A stretch of 30,058 nt of DNA from CAZSLZ01 sp964607865 (GTDB lineage Bacteria; Vulcanimicrobiota; JAJTBE01; CAZSLZ01), in assembly GCA_964607865.1 (NCBI GenBank), contig CAZSLZ010000019.1:1-30058 (forward strand). The letters run 5' to 3'. The position numbers were made by a program, and so were the translations under genes. The notes under the pieces are model-generated. The model was not told the origin of the DNA. It did not search any database and saw nothing but the letters and a program-made list of their open reading frames with translations. Shown here piece after piece: positions 23,260-30,058 of this stretch (positions within the stretch are counted from its first letter, which is position 1; every line of letters begins with the position of its first letter).

Positions 23260-26200
23260 ATGAGAATGCTGGAAGTTTCCAAGGATGAACAATTCTATAA
23301 AACTTTTCTAATGGTTTTTTTGGGGTTTCTATTTTTTTTCGCTTTGATTTCATACTCGGTTTTTTATATACAGGCAGTTAACATAAACAGAATTTTTATT
23401 GAAGATAAAATTAATGAAGTTGCATATAAGAATAAATTTATCAAAGATAAAATTTCAGAAATTTTACTTGATTTTGAAACTCTTCTGCATATTCCCAGCC
23501 TTTCAGAATACTTCGAGAATAATGAAAGCAGGAAGATATTCGAAGGTTATGCCAGAGCTTTTATGTCTATAAGGGAAGAGTATGACCAGATAAGAATCAT
23601 CGATGAGAATGGCAGAGAGGTTTTAAAGGTTAGTTCTGTTCCTGGTGACGATCAAAACAGAAATATTCTTCAACCTGATGAATCTCAGAGAGATTTTTTT
23701 AAGAAAGCCATGAAACTTGAACCCGGTGAAATTTATTTCTCCCGGCTGGATCTTAATTTCAAAAATGAAGAAATTGAAATTCCCTATAAACCTGTCTTAA
23801 GGTTGGTAACTCCTGTTGCAAATAAAAAAGGAAGAAAAATGGGTGTTCTTGTTCTTAATTACAGGGCTGCCAATATTCTTGATATAGTTGATAAAAAGGT
23901 TGAAATGATATTAACCGAACAGGGGCATTGGATGAAGGGGGGTAAACCCGAAGACCGCTGGGGTTTTGTTTTCAATAAAGATGTTACTTTTTCCACTTAT
24001 TATCCCAAGGTATGGCAATATATAAAGGCAAACAAATCTGGAGTCTGGTACAAAGATAATCAGTTATTTGTATTTGAAGCTGTGGAAATTCCAAAAAGAA
24101 TTGTTTTGAAAAATTTAAACGATGAGCCAGAAATTATTTCAGGCCAGAAGTATTGGGAGATTGTTTATCATCAGCCAAAGCTTTCATCAGTTTCCGGGGT
24201 TGATGATTTAAGAGCGAATTTTTTTAATATGTTTCTTATGTTGGTATTTTTATCCTTAATTGGTTCGTACTTGGTGACAGGCTTACTCGTTAACCGGAGA
24301 AGAATTCAGGATAACCTGGCAAAAAGTGAAAATAAGTTCAGGGCGATTTTCAATCATACTTTCAATTTTATTGGCCTTTTAAGGCCTGACGGTGTTTTAA
24401 TTGAAATTAACAAATCTGCAATAAACTTCCTTGGGACGGAGCCTGAAGATATTATTGGAAAATATTTTTGGGATGCAAACTGGTGGCCTGATTCATCTTC
24501 CTTAAGAAACAAATTGAGAGCAAATATTAAGAAAGCTGCTGGGGGTGAAATTGTCAGATATGAAGAAACTGTATTGGACAGACACAGGCAGGCTGTTATT
24601 ATTGACTTTTCGATTATTCCTATTAAGGATGAAGAGGGAAATGTAAAACTGCTTCTGCCCGAAGGAAGAGATATAACCGGTTTTAAAAGACAGGAAATGA
24701 AAATGAAAGTCCTGGGAGAAGCTGTGAATGTTTTTCCTCTGGGTTTCACCATTGCAGATATGAACCGCCCCGGAAACCCTATTATATATGTAAACCCTGC
24801 TTTTCAAAAAATTACCGGTTATGCCAGCGAAGAAGTTCTGGAAACAACCCTGAAATTTTTACAGGGTGAAGGGACCGACGAAAATGAAGTTGAAAAAATT
24901 CGCGAAGCTATAAGTAAAGGTGGTAAATATGAGGGAGTAATAAAAAATTATACCAGGTGCGGTCGTGAGTTTTACAATAAACTGATTCTATCGCCAATAT
25001 ATGACGAGCAGGACAGAAGCCAACTGCGTTTTTACCTGGGGGTTCAGGAAGATATTACAACCCAGAAGAAAAATTACGAAGCGTTGCTGAAACTTCGAGA
25101 AAATTTGGAAGTTGAAGTAAACAAACGCACTCGCGAGTTGGAAGAACTTTATAAGACTTTGCAGAAAAGAGAAGAAAGTTTTCGTTTACTGGCGGAGCAT
25201 ACCAATGACCTGGTTGGACTGCTGGACAGAGAAAAGCGTTTTCTGTATGTGAGCCCTTCAATCTATAAGTTATTGGGTTATAGAGAAGATGAGGTTCTTG
25301 GGAAAAAATTGTGTGAACTTGTTTACGCCGAGGACAAAGGTTCCCTCAAGACAGATATGGATTCTATAGATAACAGGGAAATGGAAAAGTTGTTTCTGAA
25401 AAAGTTTCGTTTCATAACCGCCGGGGGTGATTACCGTTGGTTTGAAACTTATTTGCAGCCCATATATGATGCAGAGGGCAGGCTAAACAGAATTGTAATA
25501 TCATCCAGGGATATAAACGAACGCAGAACCACCGAACTTGCCCTTCAGGATAGCGAGAGGAAACTTCGGGCAATGATGAATAATGCTTTTCAATTCTGGG
25601 GGCTGCTGTCGCCCGAAGGAGAAATAATCAAGGCAAATAAAACAGCATTGGATTTTGCAGGAATAACCGAACCTGAGGTTCTGGGAGCAAAATTGTGGAA
25701 ATCCAGCTGGTTTAATCATTCCGGCAAGGCTGAAGAACAGGTGAAAAGCAGTATTGAAAAAGCTGGAGCCGGGCATTTCATCCGATATGAAACCACACAT
25801 TTTGACAAAGACGGCAAAGAACATATAATTGATTTTTCTCTTAAGCCGGTATTTGACGAAACTAATCAAGTAATTTTATTGGTTGCGGAAGGAAGGGATA
25901 TTACAGATTTAAAAAAGACAGAAAATGCCCTGGCTGAAACCAATCGTAAGCTTCAGGAATCTCTGGATGAATTGAAGCAGGCCCAGGCCCAACTGGTTCA
26001 ATCGGAAAAACTGGCATCTCTTGGACAGTTGACTGCAGGCATAGCCCATGAGATTAATAATCCGGTCAATTTCATCTCCACCAGCATCCAGGCATTAAAA
26101 ATGAATTTAAATGAAATTGAACAACTTTTTGAGATAATATCTGAAATCTCCCAGGATAATTATCAGGAACAAATAGTCCAATTGAATCAATTCAAGGAAG

Positions 26201-26814
26201 AAATTGAATTTGACCAAATAATTGAAGAGATAGGCCTGTTAGTAGGCAATATTTCCTTAGGCGCCAGAAGGACAGTTGAAATTGTAAGGGGGTTAAAAGA
26301 TTTTTCCAGGGTGGACCGCCCCGATAAAACAATTGCTGATATTAACAGTATAATTGATTCCACTATATTGATGTTGCAGAACAGGTTGAAAGACAGTATA
26401 ACAGTTACAAAAAAATATGGTGATATACCCTTGATTCCTTGTTATCCGGGAAAACTGGGACAGGTGTTCATGAATTTACTGGTTAATTCAATTCAGAGCC
26501 TGGAGAAGAAAAATGAAAACAATAAAATTATACAAATTTTGACATTTACTATTGCAAGGAAAAGAAAAAGCTATTTATGTGTTGAAATAAAAGATAACGG
26601 GGGTGGAATTCCAGGATGTGTGGTGGATAAAATATTTGATCCTTTCTTCACTACCAAGGAAGTGGGGCAGGGCACAGGCCTGGGGTTGTCGATTACCATG
26701 GGGATTGTGAAATCTCATGACGGTTTTATTGAGGTTGAAAGTGAAATCAACGAAGGATCTGCCTTCAGGGTCTATTTGCCCTTAAAAGAGGAGAAATCAG
26801 ACAGTAATGAGTGA
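23260..26814 (+). CDS. Membrane sensor histidine kinase with PAS-LOV(Cys-less)-PAS-PAS
   Basis: A 1184-residue inner-membrane kinase. TM1 is at about 14-36, an extracytoplasmic sensor (dCACHE-like, RIIDENGREVLKVSS) at about 37-320 and TM2 at about 323-347. Four PAS domains follow at about 350-470, 485-600, 640-760 and 765-885. A coiled coil leads to HisKA with GIAHEINNP (H930), then HATPase with NLLVNS, DNGGGIP and GTGLGLS. The second PAS is a LOV domain (PIIYVNPAFQKITGY, FLQGEGTDE, NYTRCGREFYNKL, GVQEDIT). Its adduct cysteine is Leu531, while N563, N573 and Q596 keep LOV spacing. No receiver is fused here; the next gene, overlapping by 8 bp, begins with one. ATG 23260 has only a weak ribosome site. 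Confidence 0.93.
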   Translation: MRMLEVSKDEQFYKTFLMVFLGFLFFFALISYSVFYIQAVNINRIFIEDKINEVAYKNKFIKDKISEILLDFETLLHIPSLSEYFENNESRKIFEGYARAFMSIREEYDQIRIIDENGREVLKVSSVPGDDQNRNILQPDESQRDFFKKAMKLEPGEIYFSRLDLNFKNEEIEIPYKPVLRLVTPVANKKGRKMGVLVLNYRAANILDIVDKKVEMILTEQGHWMKGGKPEDRWGFVFNKDVTFSTYYPKVWQYIKANKSGVWYKDNQLFVFEAVEIPKRIVLKNLNDEPEIISGQKYWEIVYHQPKLSSVSGVDDLRANFFNMFLMLVFLSLIGSYLVTGLLVNRRRIQDNLAKSENKFRAIFNHTFNFIGLLRPDGVLIEINKSAINFLGTEPEDIIGKYFWDANWWPDSSSLRNKLRANIKKAAGGEIVRYEETVLDRHRQAVIIDFSIIPIKDEEGNVKLLLPEGRDITGFKRQEMKMKVLGEAVNVFPLGFTIADMNRPGNPIIYVNPAFQKITGYASEEVLETTLKFLQGEGTDENEVEKIREAISKGGKYEGVIKNYTRCGREFYNKLILSPIYDEQDRSQLRFYLGVQEDITTQKKNYEALLKLRENLEVEVNKRTRELEELYKTLQKREESFRLLAEHTNDLVGLLDREKRFLYVSPSIYKLLGYREDEVLGKKLCELVYAEDKGSLKTDMDSIDNREMEKLFLKKFRFITAGGDYRWFETYLQPIYDAEGRLNRIVISSRDINERRTTELALQDSERKLRAMMNNAFQFWGLLSPEGEIIKANKTALDFAGITEPEVLGAKLWKSSWFNHSGKAEEQVKSSIEKAGAGHFIRYETTHFDKDGKEHIIDFSLKPVFDETNQVILLVAEGRDITDLKKTENALAETNRKLQESLDELKQAQAQLVQSEKLASLGQLTAGIAHEINNPVNFISTSIQALKMNLNEIEQLFEIISEISQDNYQEQIVQLNQFKEEIEFDQIIEEIGLLVGNISLGARRTVEIVRGLKDFSRVDRPDKTIADINSIIDSTILMLQNRLKDSITVTKKYGDIPLIPCYPGKLGQVFMNLLVNSIQSLEKKNENNKIIQILTFTIARKRKSYLCVEIKDNGGGIPGCVVDKIFDPFFTTKEVGQGTGLGLSITMGIVKSHDGFIEVESEINEGSAFRVYLPLKEEKSDSNE

Positions 26815-29509
26815 GAATAAACCAAAAATATTGTATGTCGATGACGAAGCTGCCAATTTAACCAGTTTTAAATCAATTTTTAAAAGATATTACCAGGTAT
26901 ATACAGCTGAAACCGCAAAGGAAGGCCTGGAAATATTGAGCAGTAATTCCATACAGACTGTTATTTCCGACCAGAGAATGCCGGAAATGACCGGTGTTGA
27001 GTTTTTCGAGGCTATTGAGTCAAGAGACCCGGATATACCAAAAATTATTCTAACCGGTTATACCGATGTGCAATCAGTAATAGATGCAATTAACAAGGGT
27101 AAGGTTTTTGCATATTCGACAAAGCCCATCAATTTAGCTGAACTGAGATATATGATAAATAATGGAATCAATACTTATCAGTTAAAAATAGAAAACAGGC
27201 GGTTGATTGAAAACCTGGAAAAGACAAACCTGGAATTGAAGGAAGAAATTTCACAACGCAATAAAAATGAGAAAGCTGTGATGGAACTTAACGAGGAATT
27301 GCGATTATTCAAGCAAATTGCAGATTTGGCAAGTTATGGGACAGCAATAGCAGATGTTGATGGAACTTTTTTATATGTGAATAATGCTTTTGCAGAAATG
27401 TATGGATATTCCATTCGCGAACTGGCAGATATGAATATCAGAGATTTTCATTGTCCCAGTGATATTGACAGAATTGAAAATATCGAAGATGCCATGAAAA
27501 TGGATGATGATTTTCTTGCCCATGAAATCATTACCCGGAGAAAAGATGGAACAACATTCCCAGCTTTGGTAAGTGGAACTTTATTGAAAAATAAAGATGG
27601 AGAACCTGATATAAGAGTTGCCACAATAATTGATCTTACAGAGGTTAAACAGGCAGAGCAGGCGTTAAGAGAGACCCAGGAAAGAACCCGTTCCATTCTG
27701 GAGGCCATTCCCGACCTTATGTTCAGGATAGATTCCTCAGGCAGGTTTATCGATTATCATGCAAATGAAAAAACAGGTTTGTTGGTAACTCCTGAAAATT
27801 TCCTTGACAAAAATATAACAGAAATTCTTTCTTCTGAGCTCGCATCGCAGGTAATGGAAAGAATGAACCAGGCGCTAGCGACAGGAACCCTTCAGCAATT
27901 TGAATATGAACTTGATATAGATGGAGAAACCAGGTTTTTTGACGGCCGTATTGTGAAGAACGGTGATAATGAAGTAATTATTATTGTCAGAGATATTACC
28001 GAAAAGATTAAGGCTTCCCATGATCTCAAGGAAAGTGAAGTCAATCTAACGGCCATAATTGAAAACACCCGGGATTTGATCTGGTCTATAGATAACGAAT
28101 ATAATCTAGTAAAATACAATTCAGCTTTTTACGAGTTTGCCAGAAGCGAACTGGGGGTTGAATACTGTATTGGGATGAACATTCTGGATATCGACAGGCC
28201 AGGCATTGTAAAGTTTGTATCGGAGAAGTTTCAAAAGGCCCTGAATGGCCAGGTAATAAGATTTGAAAAGAAATACAAGGGGCTGGAAACCGATTCGGTT
28301 TATGAGGTGTCGATTTATCCCATATTGGAAGAAGATAAGAATGTGAAAGGGATCGTCTGTATTGCCCGGGACATTACCGAGGTTTATGAATACCGTCAAT
28401 CGCTGAAGAAGAAAGTTGAAGAACGAACCCGGGATTTATATACTGCTTTGAACGAAGCTGAGACGGCAAGGGACAGGGTGGACTGGATATTAAAATCGGT
28501 GGCCGATGGCTTGATTGTTACCGATGTGTATAACAGGGTAATATTAATGAACAGGGCTGCTGAGGATTTGCTGGATATAAGGTTCAGCGAGGTTATCAAC
28601 CGGCCCATTGATTTTGCCATACAGGACATGACACTGAGAGAACGTATAAAAACCACTCTGAACAAACAGGAAACAGGTTATGAATTTGATTTTGACCTGC
28701 CGGAGAAAATTCAGAATGATATTATTCCTGTTATGAGAGCCCGGACGTCGGTAATTAAAGATAAAAACGGAGCAATGACCGGCATTGTAACCATAATTCA
28801 TGACGTAACCCAGGAAAGATTCATCGATAAAATGAAAACCGAATTTATTTCGACTGCTGCCCATGAGTTGAGAACCCCACTGACTTCCATTCAGGGTTTT
28901 TCAGAAATTTTACTGACCAGAAATGAATTACGCCAGAGCGAAAAGGAAAAATTTCTGACTTACATTAACAAGCAGGCTGTAAACCTGGCAAATATAATCA
29001 ACGATTTGCTGGATATTGCCCGGATTGAATCCGGTAAGGGTTTCAGTACCGATTTTCAAGATTATGATGTGGAGCAATCTCTTCTGCAAATCAGTAGATA
29101 TTTTCAAGATCAAAGCTCTGTTCACAAGATAAAATTGAGTGTGGATGGCACTTCTCCTTATATAAAAGCAGATTCGGAGAAGATGGAACAAGTTTTAAAA
29201 AATATTGTGGGTAATGCAATAAAGTACTCACCAGGCGGAGGAATAGTAAAAATCAAGGGTAAAATCAAGGATGGTTTTTATAAGGTGACAGTTTCCGACG
29301 AAGGTATAGGAATGAATAAAGAGCAGTTAAAACACGCCTTTGATAAATTCTATCGGGGTGACGCTTCTGATACAGCCATCGAAGGGACCGGGCTCGGGCT
29401 GAGCATCACCCGGCATATTGTAAATGCGCACGGGGGCGAAATCTGGCTGGAAAGTGAAACCGGCAATGGTACAAAAGTCAGTTTTACTATTCCACTTGAG
29501 AATAATTGA
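26807..29509 (+). CDS. Cytosolic REC-PAS(4)-histidine kinase
   Basis: A 900-residue soluble hybrid with the receiver first. The REC domain (about 5-120) has the acidic pair in YVDDE, phosphoacceptor Asp55 (ISDQRMPEM) and Lys in STKP. A coiled coil is followed by four PAS domains (about 165-285, 290-405, 410-530, 555-672). HisKA has STAAHELRTPLTSIQGF (H686), and HATPase follows with GNAIKYSP, SDEGIGM and GTGLGLS. There is no transmembrane segment. Its ATG lies within the last codons of the membrane kinase gene, so the two are translationally coupled. REC Asp55 is the likely target of that kinase, and H686 could pass phosphate on to the stand-alone receiver 62 bp downstream; both are inference from gene order. 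Confidence 0.93.
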   Translation: MSENKPKILYVDDEAANLTSFKSIFKRYYQVYTAETAKEGLEILSSNSIQTVISDQRMPEMTGVEFFEAIESRDPDIPKIILTGYTDVQSVIDAINKGKVFAYSTKPINLAELRYMINNGINTYQLKIENRRLIENLEKTNLELKEEISQRNKNEKAVMELNEELRLFKQIADLASYGTAIADVDGTFLYVNNAFAEMYGYSIRELADMNIRDFHCPSDIDRIENIEDAMKMDDDFLAHEIITRRKDGTTFPALVSGTLLKNKDGEPDIRVATIIDLTEVKQAEQALRETQERTRSILEAIPDLMFRIDSSGRFIDYHANEKTGLLVTPENFLDKNITEILSSELASQVMERMNQALATGTLQQFEYELDIDGETRFFDGRIVKNGDNEVIIIVRDITEKIKASHDLKESEVNLTAIIENTRDLIWSIDNEYNLVKYNSAFYEFARSELGVEYCIGMNILDIDRPGIVKFVSEKFQKALNGQVIRFEKKYKGLETDSVYEVSIYPILEEDKNVKGIVCIARDITEVYEYRQSLKKKVEERTRDLYTALNEAETARDRVDWILKSVADGLIVTDVYNRVILMNRAAEDLLDIRFSEVINRPIDFAIQDMTLRERIKTTLNKQETGYEFDFDLPEKIQNDIIPVMRARTSVIKDKNGAMTGIVTIIHDVTQERFIDKMKTEFISTAAHELRTPLTSIQGFSEILLTRNELRQSEKEKFLTYINKQAVNLANIINDLLDIARIESGKGFSTDFQDYDVEQSLLQISRYFQDQSSVHKIKLSVDGTSPYIKADSEKMEQVLKNIVGNAIKYSPGGGIVKIKGKIKDGFYKVTVSDEGIGMNKEQLKHAFDKFYRGDASDTAIEGTGLGLSITRHIVNAHGGEIWLESETGNGTKVSFTIPLENN

Positions 29510-29523
29510 ATTAACTGTCAATA

Positions 29524-29558
29524 ATAACTATAGTTATATCTAAGCCGATAATTATCGG
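29524..29558. promoter_or_regulatory. Two adjacent 14-bp palindromes before the receiver gene
   Basis: ATAACTATAGTTAT (29524-29537) and CCGATAATTATCGG (29545-29558), both perfect, in the 62-bp gap between the kinase and receiver genes. The second abuts the GGAAGGAG ribosome site. They could be operators, or mRNA hairpins that set the relative amount of the receiver. No T-tract follows, so a terminator is unlikely. Confidence 0.55.
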
Positions 29559-29571
29559 GAAGGAGCATATT

Positions 29572-29940
29572 ATGAAAAAAATATTAGTTGTGGATGATCA
29601 GGTGGAAGTGAGGGACCTGGTGGAAGTTACCCTGAGAAACGAGAGTTTTGATATAATAAAATCGGATAATGGAAAGGAAGCTGTGGAACTGGCAGTAAGA
29701 GAATGCCCCGATTTAATAATTATGGATATAATGATGCCGGGTGAGCTGGACGGCCTTGATGCCACCCGGAAGATCAAGAATAATGAAGAAACGAAAAACT
29801 GTAAGATAATCATGCTCACAGCCAAGGGACAGCAGTTTGACAGGTCCAGGGGGTTTGAAGCTGGAGCTGATGAGTATTTTGTAAAGCCTTTCAGCCCTCT
29901 GGATTTAATAAGAAAAGTCGAGGAAGTGGTAGAAAATTGA
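29572..29940 (+). CDS. Stand-alone response regulator receiver domain (CheY-like)
   Basis: A 122-residue single REC domain: acidic pocket VVDDQ (D8, D9), phosphoacceptor Asp52 in IIMDIMMPG, the switch Thr in MLTAKG (near 82) and Lys in YFVKPF (near 105). There is no output domain, so it must act through a partner or as a phosphate carrier. ATG 29572 has GGAAGGAG upstream. It follows the two kinases and overlaps the next gene start (TTGA), so it is part of one relay operon. Confidence 0.95.
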   Translation: MKKILVVDDQVEVRDLVEVTLRNESFDIIKSDNGKEAVELAVRECPDLIIMDIMMPGELDGLDATRKIKNNEETKNCKIIMLTAKGQQFDRSRGFEAGADEYFVKPFSPLDLIRKVEEVVEN

Positions 29941-30058
29941 GCACCACAGATAAAAAACCAGGAAACGACTCTTCACTGGCAGTCCGCCAATCTCTTAAAT
30001 ATGCCGAGGATTTGAAAAAGATTTACCAGGAAGAAAAAGACCGGCGCAAGGAACTGGA
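29937..30058 (+). CDS. Start of another signalling gene, cut by window edge
   Basis: From TTG 29937, which overlaps the receiver stop, a frame runs open to the edge (40 full codons): MSTTDKKPGNDSSLAVRQSL then KYAEDLKKIYQEEKDRRKEL. The second half is a heptad-like coiled coil of the type that precedes a cyclase, GGDEF, HD-GYP or kinase domain. AGGAAG lies about 10 nt upstream of the TTG. The domain that would define its function is outside the window. Confidence 0.6.
   Translation, partial: MSTTDKKPGNDSSLAVRQSLKYAEDLKKIYQEEKDRRKEL

Noticed and set aside
1..30058. CRISPR arrays, rRNA genes, intact insertion sequences, riboswitches
   Set aside because: No regularly spaced repeats, rRNA signatures, transposase frames or recognisable aptamer cores were seen on either strand.

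Overview
The window reads like a chromosomal segment of an anaerobic, monoderm-type (Bacillota-like) bacterium of moderate-to-low G+C. The evidence is the start of DnaK, which lacks the roughly 23-25 residue insertion of Gram-negative DnaKs, plus strong AGGAGG-type ribosome sites, frequent GTG and TTG starts, and several near-perfect TTGACA-N17-TATAAT promoters. The species cannot be named from the sequence alone.

Layout. (1) 1-1300, minus strand: grpE and the first 208 codons of dnaK behind a perfect consensus promoter; no hrcA and no CIRCE operator. (2) 1480-4740, plus strand: an ABC/AAA-type ATPase of the OLD/RecF-like group, two small uncharacterised genes with terminators, and an exported Ig-like protein. 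A palindromic interspersed repeat and a bidirectional terminator follow. (3) 4980-7740: uridine phosphorylase (minus), a small charged protein (plus), and a minus-strand pair of a membrane-anchored methyltransferase and a one-TM protein. (4) 7885-13004, plus: an MFS transporter, then a P2-type cation ATPase with an aldo/keto reductase. (5) 13235-16946, plus: a three-subunit molybdenum hydroxylase (FAD, 2Fe-2S and Mo subunits), closed by a strong terminator. (6) 16987-17096: a possible ribbon-helix-helix remnant and a perfect 21-bp inverted repeat. (7) 17183-19549, plus: an operon with an exact palindrome at its predicted transcription start, two tandem GbsR/MarR-like regulators and an ArsA/Get3-family ATPase with a C-terminal alpha-crystallin (Hsp20-like) domain. 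(8) 19546-23100, minus: comM, a decayed gene, a promoter/hairpin unit of unknown role, and tRNA-Ser(CGA)-tadA-tRNA-Arg(CCG) packed into one transcript. (9) 23260 to the end, plus: a large phosphorelay of a membrane histidine kinase with four PAS domains (one a LOV domain without its photoactive cysteine), a REC-PAS4-histidine kinase, a stand-alone receiver and the start of another gene.

The parts most worth a second look are: the Cys-less LOV domain (the flavin-contact residues keep canonical spacing but the adduct cysteine is Leu); the tRNA-tadA-tRNA unit, where RNase P maturation of tRNA-Ser would remove the tadA stop codon; the self-contained regulator-pair plus Get3/Hsp20 operon; and the Mo hydroxylase, whose active-site Glu-to-Ala position argues against xanthine as substrate. 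All functional statements come from reading motifs by eye; no database search was run.
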